Source: an uncultured Oscillibacter sp.
GTDB lineage: Bacteria; Bacillota; Clostridia; Oscillospirales; Oscillospiraceae
Length of the DNA: 64,000 nucleotides
Assembly: GCA_910583785.1 (NCBI GenBank)
Contig: CAJTZK010000006.1
Span: forward strand, 115,783-179,782
Reading direction: 5' to 3'
Below the pieces are notes generated by a model. The model saw nothing but the letters and a program-made list of their open reading frames with translations, did not search any database and was not told the origin of the DNA. The position numbers and the translations under genes are program-made. Of this stretch, positions 17,709-25,295 are shown piece after piece; position 1 is the stretch's first letter; every line of letters begins with the position of its first letter.

Positions 17709-17744
17709 TGGTTATTCTCCTTACTTTGTGGATTCGTTGTTTTC

Positions 17745-17969
17745 TTATAAAGTTCCGCTTGACTTCCCCGAAGCCCCCGGCCGCACCTTCCACGCCGCCC
17801 AGGCCAAAGCGGGAACCACCGGCAAAAGCGCCGCCAGCACCCAGAACAAGAGGGGATTCCCCTTGAGAAGGACCAGCAAAACCATACCGGCGGGGCAGCC
17901 CATGCACAGGACCAGAAGCAGCCCTGTCAAAAACAGGCACACGGTGTAAGACTTTGCAAACCGCTTCAT
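17745..17969 (-). CDS. Small membrane protein between gdpP and rplI
   Basis: 74 residues with two hydrophobic helices (about 8-32 and 38-60) and a short positively charged tail. GGGAGGAAAACG precedes the ATG; it starts 11 nt after the gdpP stop and ends 36 nt before rplI, so it sits within the operon. No family recognised. Its place in the YybT/GdpP-L9 operon suggests an envelope role but nothing in the sequence shows one. Confidence 0.65.
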   Translation of the reverse strand: MKRFAKSYTVCLFLTGLLLVLCMGCPAGMVLLVLLKGNPLLFWVLAALLPVVPALAWAAWKVRPGASGKSSGTL

Positions 17970-17980
17970 CGTTTTCCTCC

Positions 17981-19975
17981 CTACTTCTCAAAATAAGCGT
18001 CGATGGCCTGGGTCAGCCGCTCCCGTACGTCCAGAATGTCCCCGTTTTCGATCCGCCCTCCGGCGGTGGCGGAGTTGCCGCCGCCGCCCAGGGCCTCCAG
18101 AATCACCTGGACGTTGATTTCTCCCAGGGACCGCCCGCTCATTAGGATGGCCGTCCCGCTGCGGTACACCACAAAGGAGGCCTTGACCCCCTTCAAGGTC
18201 AAAAGCTCGTCCGCCGCCTGGGCGGCGGCCACCCGGTCCACGCCGTCCTGGCCCACCACGGCCAGGGCCACGTCGGGGCGGTACAGTTCCGCCTGGCGGA
18301 TCACGTCGTACTTGGACACCATGCCCTCCAGGTCCCCCTGGAACAGGCGCTGCACGTCCGCCGTGTCGGCCCCCGCCCGGCGGAGGAAGGCCGCCGCCTC
18401 GAAGGTCCGCCCCCCGGTGCGGAGGGTGAAGTGCTTGGTGTCCAGCACGATGCCCGCCAGCAGGGCCTCCGCCTCCTCCCGCAGGAGGTCCGAGGGCTCG
18501 ATGAGGTATTGCAGCAGCTCCGTCACCAGCTCCGACGCCGAGGAGGCGTAGGGCTCGTGGAAGCTGAAGGCGGCGTTTTCGATATAGCTGGCGGCCCGGC
18601 GGTGGTGGTCGATGACCGCCACCCGGCTGCTGGACTCCAGAACCTGGGGGCTCTCCACCAGGTCCGGACGGTTGGTGTCCACCACCACCAGCAGCGTCCC
18701 CGGGCGCATCTTCACAAAAGCCTCCGCCGGGTTCACGAATACGTCCTCATACTCCGGCAGCGCCTGGAGCATGGCCAGCACGGACTGGGCGGCGTTTTTC
18801 TCCGGCTCGATGACAATCTGGGCCCTCCGGCCCAGCTTCCGGGCGGCGCAGCAAACGCCCACCGCCGCACCCACGGCGTCCATATCGGCGAAGCTGTGGC
18901 CCATGACATAGATGTCCGGGGAATCCGCCAGGAGCTCCCCCAGGGCGTTGGCCATAACCCGGGACTTGACCTTGGTGCGCTTCTCCGTGGTCTTGGCCCG
19001 GCCGCCGTAAAAGGCGAAGTCCGTTTTCCCCCGGACCACCGCCTGGTCGCCTCCCCGGCTCAGGGCCATCTCCAGGGAGAGGGCCGCGTTCTTGTACAGG
19101 GCGGGGATGCCGTCCGCCTCCCGGCCCAGTCCGATGGAGAGGGTAGGGTGGCTCCCCTCTCCCGCCTTGATCTCCCGCATGGCGTCCAGGACGGAGAATT
19201 TCTCCTCCACAAAGTGGCTGTAGTACCGCTCCTCAAAGAGGAAGAGGTAGTGGTCCCGCTCCGTCTTGATGAGCAGGCCGTTGCCCACGGCGGCCCAGCT
19301 GCCCAGCTTTTCGTCAATCTGGGCCAGGACGGCGCTGCGCTGGGTGTCCGCGCAGGCGTTCATCAGGTCCTCGTAGTTGTCCACCATGACGATGCCCACC
19401 ACCAGGCGGGTGGCGTCGAAATCCTCCCGGAGGCGGTCCATCTCCGTGGTATCCACCCAGTAGGTGGTCGCCACCAGATTCTGCTCCCCGCCGCGGCCCT
19501 TGGCCCGGACCAGGCTGCCGTAGACCCGGAAACGGCGGTTGTTCATATGGACCCGCTCCGGGCACTCCTGCCGCCCCTCCAGCAGCCACTGGACGGGGAA
19601 CTCCGGGGCGGCATCCTCCACCTTCATCTCAAAGAGGTGCTCCCGGACCCCCGCCAGCTGGAGGAAGTTCTCGTTGCTCCAGATGACCTCCCCGGTGTCG
19701 GGGCAGAAGACCATGATGGGCAGGGGGGAGTTGATGAGGGTGGATTTGCTGGCGGTGTCCACGTTTCCCGTTACGTTGTCGATATATTGCAGGACGCTCT
19801 GGCGGCGCTTTTTGCTGCTGCGGACAAAGTAGGCGTACAGCGCCACGGTCGCCGCGCCCTCCGCCAGGGCCAGGGGCGGGCTGACGGTGACGGCGGCCAG
19901 GGTAAAGGCCAGGAGGCAGAGGAAGTAAAACTGTAAGTTGGGCTCCAGCAGGCGGGAGAGTTTCTTATTGTTCAT
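17981..19975 (-). CDS. gdpP: Cyclic-di-AMP phosphodiesterase GdpP (YybT family)
   Basis: 664 residues. Two N-terminal membrane helices (about 17-50), a PAS-like domain (about 80-140), a degenerate GGDEF domain (about 175-305) and a C-terminal DHH/DHHA1 phosphoesterase. DHH motifs: GHSFADMDAVGAAVG, VVVDTN, and VIDHHRRA; DHHA1 has GRSLGEINVQ and a GGGGN glycine run. It hydrolyses c-di-AMP to pApA and so controls potassium/osmolyte balance and wall stress. First gene of the rplI-dnaB-ftsH run, with its own promoter. Confidence 0.95.
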   Translation of the reverse strand: MNNKKLSRLLEPNLQFYFLCLLAFTLAAVTVSPPLALAEGAATVALYAYFVRSSKKRRQSVLQYIDNVTGNVDTASKSTLINSPLPIMVFCPDTGEVIWSNENFLQLAGVREHLFEMKVEDAAPEFPVQWLLEGRQECPERVHMNNRRFRVYGSLVRAKGRGGEQNLVATTYWVDTTEMDRLREDFDATRLVVGIVMVDNYEDLMNACADTQRSAVLAQIDEKLGSWAAVGNGLLIKTERDHYLFLFEERYYSHFVEEKFSVLDAMREIKAGEGSHPTLSIGLGREADGIPALYKNAALSLEMALSRGGDQAVVRGKTDFAFYGGRAKTTEKRTKVKSRVMANALGELLADSPDIYVMGHSFADMDAVGAAVGVCCAARKLGRRAQIVIEPEKNAAQSVLAMLQALPEYEDVFVNPAEAFVKMRPGTLLVVVDTNRPDLVESPQVLESSSRVAVIDHHRRAASYIENAAFSFHEPYASSASELVTELLQYLIEPSDLLREEAEALLAGIVLDTKHFTLRTGGRTFEAAAFLRRAGADTADVQRLFQGDLEGMVSKYDVIRQAELYRPDVALAVVGQDGVDRVAAAQAADELLTLKGVKASFVVYRSGTAILMSGRSLGEINVQVILEALGGGGNSATAGGRIENGDILDVRERLTQAIDAYFEK

Positions 19976-20028
19976 GGCGCGCTCCTTGATTCCTTAATGA
20001 AGAAGTAAGCATACCGATGGATTTTATT

Positions 20029-20057
20029 AGTATAGCAGTTTCCGGTGGAAAACACAA
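20029..20057 (-). promoter_or_regulatory. Promoter of the gdpP-rplI-dnaB-tilS-hpt-ftsH run
   Basis: Minus strand: -35 TTGTGT (20052-20057), 17-nt spacer, -10 TATACT (20029-20034), about 55 nt before gdpP. It is back to back with the ylxM promoter. Confidence 0.7.
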
Positions 20058-20082
20058 GTCTTGGGCTCGGGCAATTTTCCCC

Positions 20083-20111
20083 TTGACATTTTCCTATTTT
20101 TCCTGTAAACT
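20083..20111 (+). promoter_or_regulatory. Promoter of ylxM-ffh-rpsP-khpA
   Basis: Consensus -35 TTGACA (20083-20088), 17-nt spacer, -10 TAAACT (20106-20111). Confidence 0.85.
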
Positions 20112-20162
20112 AAGCACCGTTGTAAAGCGGCATGGCTTTACATGGTGGAAGGGGGCCTCCTT

Positions 20163-20528
20163 GTGAAGAACCAGACCTACCGCATGACGATGCTTTTTGA
20201 TTTTTACGGGGAGCTCCTGACCGAGCGGCAGAAGGAGTTTTTCGACCTCTATTATAATGAGGACCTCTCCCTGGCCGAGATCGCCGAAAACGCGGGTATC
20301 TCCCGCCAGGGTGTCCGGGACGTCATTGTCCGGGCGGAGGCCTCCATGCAGGAGGTGGAGGACAAGACCGGCATCATCAAACGGTTCCTGGCCCGGGGCG
20401 CCCACGTAGACGCCATCTCCGCCGCCGCCGAGGAGATTTCCACCCTGAATTACCGCTATTACGAGGACCGGCGCCTGGCGGAGCTGGCGGACCAGATCCG
20501 CCGGGAAGCCGCCGCCTTAAAGGAATGA
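20163..20528 (+). CDS. ylxM: YlxM-family DNA-binding protein, SRP-operon regulator
   Basis: 121 residues from GTG 20163, chosen because GGAAGGGGG lies about 8 nt before it; an in-frame ATG at 20142 overlaps that site. The sequence RMTMLFDFYGELLTERQKEF, then LSLAEIAENAGISRQGVRDV, is the sigma-70 region 4-like helix-turn-helix of the YlxM/p13 family. The gene sits 4 nt before ffh, its standard position; the family is thought to modulate the signal recognition particle pathway. Confidence 0.92.
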   Translation: MKNQTYRMTMLFDFYGELLTERQKEFFDLYYNEDLSLAEIAENAGISRQGVRDVIVRAEASMQEVEDKTGIIKRFLARGAHVDAISAAAEEISTLNYRYYEDRRLAELADQIRREAAALKE

Positions 20529-20532
20529 GCTT

Positions 20533-21909
20533 ATGGCATTTGAGGGATTGACCGAAAAACTGAACGCAGCCTTTAAGCGCCTCCGGGGCAAGGGCCGCCT
20601 GACGGAAAACGACGTCCGGGAGGCCATGCGGGAGGTCCGCCTGGCCCTTCTGGAGGCCGACGTCAGCTACAAGGTGGTCAAGGACTTTGTGGCCTCCGTC
20701 ACGGAACGGGCCGTGGGCAGCGACGTGCTGGACAGCCTCACCCCCGCCCAGCAGGTGGTAAAGATCGTCAATGAAGAGCTGACCAACCTCATGGGAGGCG
20801 CCGGGGCCAAAATTGCCATGGCCAACTCCGGCCCCACTGTCGTTATGATGGTGGGCCTCCAAGGCGCGGGCAAAACCACCACCACCGCCAAGCTGGGCGG
20901 CCTGATGCGGAAGCAGTACCAGAAGCGGCCATTGCTGGCCGCCTGCGACGTGTACCGTCCCGCCGCCATTGAGCAATTGAAGGTGGTGGGCGGCCAGCTG
21001 GACCTCCCGGTCTTTGAGGAGGGCCAGGGAGACCCGGTGAAAATTGCGGAAAACGCCATCCGCCACGCCCGGGACCACGGCAGCGACATGGTCTTCCTGG
21101 ACACCGCCGGGCGGCTCCACGTGGACGAGAAGCTGATGGACGAGCTGAAGCGGATGAAGGCTGCCGTCCGTCCCAATGAAATCCTGCTGGTGGTGGACGC
21201 CATGACTGGCCAGGACGCGGTGAATGCCGCCACGGCCTTTGACGAGGCCTTGGGCATCGACGGTGTCATCCTCACCAAGCTGGACGGCGACGCCCGGGGC
21301 GGCGCGGCGCTGTCCATCCGGGCGGCTACGGGGAAACCCATTAAATTCGCGGGCACGGGCGAGAAGCTGGACATGATCGAGCCCTTCCACCCGGACCGTA
21401 TGGCCTCCCGCATTTTAGGCATGGGCGACATGCTCTCCTTCATCGAGAAGGCGGAACAGGCCTATGACGAGAAACAGGCCGCCAAGATCGAGGAGAAGCT
21501 CCGGAAGAACCGCTTCACCCTCCAGGACTATTACGACCAGCTCCAGCAGCTGAAAAACATGGGGGACCTGAGCCAGCTCCTGGGCATGATGCCTGGGGGC
21601 CTGGGCAAGCAGCTCCAGGGCGCGTCCATCGACGAGAAGGCCATGTCTCGGACCGAGGCCATCATCCTCTCCATGACCCCCCTGGAACGGGAGAATCCCC
21701 AGGTGCTGAACGCCAGCCGGAAAAAGCGCATCGCCGCTGGCTGCGGCCTGGAGGTAGTGGACGTAAACCGGCTTTTAAAGCAGTTCGACATGATGCGGGA
21801 GCTGACGAAGCAGATGACCAAGGGCGGGCGGATGCCCGGCTTTGGCGGCATGGGAGGGAAAGCCCCCTCCCGGCTCCACGGCTTCGGCCGGAAGAAGCGG
21901 TTTCGCTAA
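20533..21909 (+). CDS. ffh: Signal recognition particle protein Ffh
   Basis: 458 residues: N domain (1-85), G domain with GLQGAGKTTTTAKLGG, DVYRPAAIEQL, FLDTAGR and TKLDGDARGGAAL, and the methionine-rich M domain (about 325-458) with GMMPG and a basic C-terminal tail. GTPase that, with 4.5S RNA, targets nascent membrane and secreted proteins to FtsY. Confidence 0.98.
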   Translation: MAFEGLTEKLNAAFKRLRGKGRLTENDVREAMREVRLALLEADVSYKVVKDFVASVTERAVGSDVLDSLTPAQQVVKIVNEELTNLMGGAGAKIAMANSGPTVVMMVGLQGAGKTTTTAKLGGLMRKQYQKRPLLAACDVYRPAAIEQLKVVGGQLDLPVFEEGQGDPVKIAENAIRHARDHGSDMVFLDTAGRLHVDEKLMDELKRMKAAVRPNEILLVVDAMTGQDAVNAATAFDEALGIDGVILTKLDGDARGGAALSIRAATGKPIKFAGTGEKLDMIEPFHPDRMASRILGMGDMLSFIEKAEQAYDEKQAAKIEEKLRKNRFTLQDYYDQLQQLKNMGDLSQLLGMMPGGLGKQLQGASIDEKAMSRTEAIILSMTPLERENPQVLNASRKKRIAAGCGLEVVDVNRLLKQFDMMRELTKQMTKGGRMPGFGGMGGKAPSRLHGFGRKKRFR

Positions 21910-21995
21910 GCTATAAGTGCGGAGCATTTCCAACCATAAAATGCAGCATTTATAATAAAATATCTACTATTTAAAATTTTTGGAGGTACAGCAAC

Positions 21996-22235
21996 ATGGT
22001 GAAGATCAGACTGCGCCGCATGGGCGCCAAGAAGGCTCCTTTCTACCGGGTCGTAGTGGCGGACTCCCGCTTCCCCCGGGACGGCCGCTTCATTGAGGAG
22101 ATCGGTACGTACAACCCCTGCGTCTCCCCCGCCGCCATCAAGATTGACGCGGAGCGTGCCCAGGCCTGGATCAAGTCCGGCGCCCAGCCCACCGACACCG
22201 TCCGGGCTCTGCTGAAAAAAGTGGACGTCCTCTGA
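21996..22235 (+). CDS. rpsP: 30S ribosomal protein S16
   Basis: 79 residues, MVKIRLRRMGAKKAPFYRVV and the VADSR..PRDGRFIEEIGTYNP signature. An AT-rich 86-nt spacer separates it from ffh and a TTTGGAGGT ribosome site precedes it. Confidence 0.98.
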   Translation: MVKIRLRRMGAKKAPFYRVVVADSRFPRDGRFIEEIGTYNPCVSPAAIKIDAERAQAWIKSGAQPTDTVRALLKKVDVL

Positions 22236-22250
22236 TCCGGAGGGCGGCGC

Positions 22251-22484
22251 ATGAAGGACTTGCTGCTCTATATCGCCCGGAACCTGGTGGACGACCCGGA
22301 AGCGGTCACCGTCACAGAGACCGTCTCCGGCAATCAGGAGCTGACTCTGGAGCTGCGCGTCGCCCCCGACGACATGGGTAAGGTCATCGGGCGGCAGGGG
22401 CGCATCGCCAAAGAGATCCGCACCGTGGTCCGCTCCCGCGCCCAGCGGGAGGGTGTCAAGGTTTCTGTGGATATTATGGATTAG
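22251..22484 (+). CDS. khpA: KhpA, KH-domain RNA-binding protein
   Basis: 77 residues with the KH motif VIGRQGRIAKEIRTVV (GxxG = GRQG). In Firmicutes KhpA pairs with KhpB to bind RNA and affects cell division and envelope synthesis. Directly after rpsP, as usual; the rimM, trmD and rplS genes that commonly follow are not here (rplS is alone at 38750). Confidence 0.95.
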   Translation: MKDLLLYIARNLVDDPEAVTVTETVSGNQELTLELRVAPDDMGKVIGRQGRIAKEIRTVVRSRAQREGVKVSVDIMD

Positions 22485-22494
22485 TCTGAATAGG

Positions 22495-22533
22495 CCCCGT
22501 TTTTCGAGCTGTTTATCGAAAAACGGGGTTTTT
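22495..22533 (+). terminator. Terminator of the ylxM-ffh-rpsP-khpA operon
   Basis: 13-bp stem CCCCGTTTTTCGA / TCGAAAAACGGGG (22495-22507 with 22516-22528) followed by TTTTTC. Confidence 0.92.
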
Positions 22534-23000
22534 CTTTTGTCAAACCTATTGCTGAGCCTGGATTTCATGGATTCTACTGCTGGAGCATCTCTTCCTAAAA
22601 CTTCCAAAAATGCAACATTAATATTTTTATCCAGAATTGCCTTTTAAACACTGTTTTTCGCAAAACGCGTTTGATAAACATCCCTAAATATTTTCAGCAC
22701 CTTGTATTGCGGCTTCCAACGCAAATAAGAATCCATTGCAAATTTAATATCTACACCTATATACGATGATAGCTGCCACTTCAAAACCGATGGAAATACC
22801 TTTCGAAATTGCATAGAATTATGTGATTTTTAAATTAAAAATGACCTTATATATTGCATTCCTTTGACTCAGTTTAGAAACGCCTTATATGGTAGAAGAA
22901 GCCTGCAGCTACTGTAGTAGCCAGATTTTACTGTAAAAAACAATTCCCCGGGAAAGGGTAGCTGCAAATCTCTCTCCCAGGCCCCCTCTCTCCCGGAATC
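22534..23000. other. AT-rich island without an intact gene
   Basis: Base composition drops sharply from GC-rich to AT-rich between about 22530 and 22900. On the minus strand a 56-codon frame (22644-22814) is followed, in the same frame after its TAA, by a further open stretch beginning KAILDKNINVAFLEVLGRDA and running to the khpA terminator. This looks like the end of a foreign gene that has picked up a stop codon. The part from 22900 to 23000 is GC-normal and shows nothing. Confidence 0.5.
22644..22814 (-). pseudogene. Possible gene remnant, 56 codons, in AT-rich island
   Basis: Minus-strand ATG 22812-22814 to TAA 22644-22646, no ribosome site. The product is basic and aromatic-rich (starts MQFRKVFPSVLKWQLSSYIG) and is unlike neighbouring GC-rich coding. 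Because the frame stays open after the TAA for another 30 or more codons, an ancestral longer protein is plausible. No family recognised; chance in AT-rich DNA cannot be excluded. Confidence 0.25.
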
Positions 23001-23004
23001 CTCC

Positions 23005-23033
23005 TTGTATTTTTCAGGAAAATGTCGTATGAT
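23005..23033 (+). promoter_or_regulatory. Promoter of the TGS-uridine kinase-like gene
   Basis: -35 TTGTAT (23005-23010), 17-nt spacer, -10 TATGAT (23028-23033). Confidence 0.7.
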
Positions 23034-23104
23034 AAGAACAGGCATTTGGAAAACCTGGCGGCCCGCTTTTCCTGCGGGCAATTACACATAAAGGAGGCTA
23101 TCCC

Positions 23105-24775
23105 ATGGAAGAAAAAACGATGATCAACGTCACGGTGGACGGCGCGTCATACGCCTATCCTCCCGGAACGCCTTACCGCGCCATAGCGGCGGACTTTCAG
23201 GACCGCTTCCCCTGCGACATCTTGCTGGTTAACCGGGACGGGAAACTCTGCGAGCTCCACAAGACACTGGACCGGGAGTGCTCGCTGAAAATGGTTACCG
23301 CCCAGGACAAGCCCGGCATCCAGACCTATGAGCGCAGCGCGGTCTTCCTGATGCTGAAAGCCTTCTACGACGTGGCCGGGCGGGAGAACGTGGAGCGCAT
23401 TTCCGTGGAGTACTCCCTCAGCAGCGCCCTCTTCATCCTGGCCCAGGGGAACTTCACCCCGGACCAGGCCCTGCTGGACAAGGTGGAGGCCCGGATGCGG
23501 GAACTCTCCGCCCTGGCGCTGCCCATTGAAAAACGGACCCTCAACACCGACGACGCCATCGACCTCTTCCGGGAGGCCCGGCTAATCCACAAGGCCCAGC
23601 TCCTCAGCTTCCGCATCAACTCCCACGTCAACGTCTACTCCCTGGACGGCTTCGTGGACTACTTCTACGGCTACATGGCCCCGGACACCGGGTACATCCG
23701 CTGCTTCGGCCTGGAGCTGTTTGAAAACGGCTTTGTCCTCCGCCTGCCCACCCAGAAGGACCCCAACCGCCTGGGGGACTTCAAGCCCTCCCGCAAGGTC
23801 TTCCGGGAGCTCTACCAGTCCACCCTCCGCTCCGTGGCCCTGAACGCCTCCAATGTGGCGGAGCTGAACACCACCATCTCCCAGGGCGGGGCCACGCCGC
23901 TGATCCTGGCCCACGAGGCCATGATGGAGAAGAAAATCGGCGACATTGCCGCGGAAATCGCCTCCCGGAAGGAGGTCCGCTTCGTCATGATCGCCGGGCC
24001 CTCCTCCTCCGGCAAGACCACCTTCTCCCACAGGCTGTCCACCCAGCTCCGGGCCTGCGGCCTGCGGCCCTACCCCATCGCCACGGACAACTACTTCGTG
24101 AACCGGGACAAGACCCCCCGGGACGAAAACGGCAACTACGATTTCGAGGGCCTGGGCGCCATGGACGTGGAGCAGTTCAACGAGGACTGCGTGCGCCTTT
24201 TGAAGGGCGAGACGGTAGAACTTCCCACATACAACTTCAAAAAGGGAGCCCGGGAGTACAATGGCAACTTCCTGACCCTGCGGGAGGGCGATGTGCTGGT
24301 CATCGAGGGCATCCACTGCCTCAACGACGAGTTCACCCGCTCCCTGCCCAAGGAGAGCAAGTATAAAATCTATATCAGCTGCCTGACCACCCTGAACATC
24401 GACGACCACAACCGCATTCCCACCACCGACGCCCGCCTCCTCCGGCGCATCGAGCGGGACGCCCGGACCCGGGGCTACAGCGCCCAGGCCACCATTAAAA
24501 TGTGGCCCTCCGTCCGGCGGGGGGAGGAGAACAACATCTTCCCCTTCCAGGACAGCGCGGACATGATTTTCAACTCCGCCCTGATCTACGAGACGGCCCT
24601 TCTGAAGCCCTATGTCCAGCCCCTGCTCTTCGGCGTTCCCCGGGACAGCGAGGAGTATATTGAGGCCAAGCGGCTTTTGAAATTCTTAAACTACTTCCTG
24701 CCCATCCCGGCGGACAATATCCCCAAGACCTCCCTCATGCGGGAATTCATCGGCGGAGGCTGCTACCACGCCTGA
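23105..24775 (+). CDS. Nucleoside kinase with N-terminal threonyl-tRNA-synthetase-like region
   Basis: 556 residues. The N-terminal part resembles the TGS and editing-like region of ThrRS (residues about 1-240; SLSSALFILAQGNF), and the C-terminal part is a phosphoribulokinase/uridine kinase domain with P-loop AGPSSSGKTTFSHRLS (about 300-315), DNYFVNRDKTP and VIEGIHCLND. This fusion is widespread in Firmicutes and is annotated as a uridine kinase-like nucleoside kinase; the true substrate is not established. AAAGGAGG precedes the start. Confidence 0.9.
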   Translation: MEEKTMINVTVDGASYAYPPGTPYRAIAADFQDRFPCDILLVNRDGKLCELHKTLDRECSLKMVTAQDKPGIQTYERSAVFLMLKAFYDVAGRENVERISVEYSLSSALFILAQGNFTPDQALLDKVEARMRELSALALPIEKRTLNTDDAIDLFREARLIHKAQLLSFRINSHVNVYSLDGFVDYFYGYMAPDTGYIRCFGLELFENGFVLRLPTQKDPNRLGDFKPSRKVFRELYQSTLRSVALNASNVAELNTTISQGGATPLILAHEAMMEKKIGDIAAEIASRKEVRFVMIAGPSSSGKTTFSHRLSTQLRACGLRPYPIATDNYFVNRDKTPRDENGNYDFEGLGAMDVEQFNEDCVRLLKGETVELPTYNFKKGAREYNGNFLTLREGDVLVIEGIHCLNDEFTRSLPKESKYKIYISCLTTLNIDDHNRIPTTDARLLRRIERDARTRGYSAQATIKMWPSVRRGEENNIFPFQDSADMIFNSALIYETALLKPYVQPLLFGVPRDSEEYIEAKRLLKFLNYFLPIPADNIPKTSLMREFIGGGCYHA

Positions 24776-24805
24776 GAAGCCCCGCCGGAAGCCCCTCGGA
24801 ACAGA

Positions 24806-24837
24806 CGCGCCCCCGCCGGAAGGCGGGGGCGCGTTTT
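24806..24837 (+). terminator. Terminator after the nucleoside kinase
   Basis: 12-bp stem CGCGCCCCCGCC / GGCGGGGGCGCG (24806-24817 with 24822-24833), GGAA loop, then TTTTACGTTT. Confidence 0.9.
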
Positions 24838-24854
24838 ACGTTTACCCGGTTTTC

Positions 24855-25295
24855 TCAGTGGGCCGTGTCTACGAGCACGATGCTGGAGTCTCCCTTCCGG
24901 GCCTGTTCCAGCACCGCCTCCGCCAGCTTCTGGAAGGAGCCGTAAGACGACGTGGCCCCGGTAAGGGCGTCGATGCCGCCCTCACCCTGCCCCTTCAGGA
25001 GCTGCCCGCCGTAGTAACGGGTGTACTCGTTGGGGTAAGTGCCCACCGAGTGGAGCATGGTCTGCATGTAGGCGTTGTCCCAGCTTTTGATGAAGCCGCT
25101 GGCATTTTCCGCGTTGTACTCCACGGAAATCAGGCTCCCGCCCTTGACCATAATGGTGATGTATTCTTTCCAGCCATGGCTGAACTCGGCGGCCTGGGCG
25201 GTGTAATAACCGTCCTGGAGGGCCTCCCCTCCGCCGCAGGCCGTCAGGCACGCCGCCAGCAGCAGTGCCAGAACCAGGCTTATCATCCGTTTCAT
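24855..25295 (-). CDS. FMN-binding lipoprotein
   Basis: 146 residues. Lipoprotein signal ending LTACGGG (Cys about 20), then a single FMN-binding domain with the flavinylation motif DALTGATSSYGSF, in which the Thr of GAT is the usual ApbE target for phosphoester-linked FMN. It should therefore be an extracytoplasmic flavin redox carrier. Its ATG overlaps the stop of the upstream chemoreceptor (25292-25295), so the two are made together; an ApbE flavin transferase is not encoded in the window. Confidence 0.88.
   Translation of the reverse strand: MKRMISLVLALLLAACLTACGGGEALQDGYYTAQAAEFSHGWKEYITIMVKGGSLISVEYNAENASGFIKSWDNAYMQTMLHSVGTYPNEYTRYYGGQLLKGQGEGGIDALTGATSSYGSFQKLAEAVLEQARKGDSSIVLVDTAH

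Noticed and set aside
21906..22607. A 233-codon minus-strand frame covering rpsP and khpA
   Set aside because: Most of it is the antisense of rpsP and khpA; only its first part in the AT-rich island may be a relic and is reported there.
22869..23081. A 70-codon minus-strand frame upstream of the nucleoside kinase
   Set aside because: It covers the kinase promoter, has no ribosome site and no recognisable sequence.
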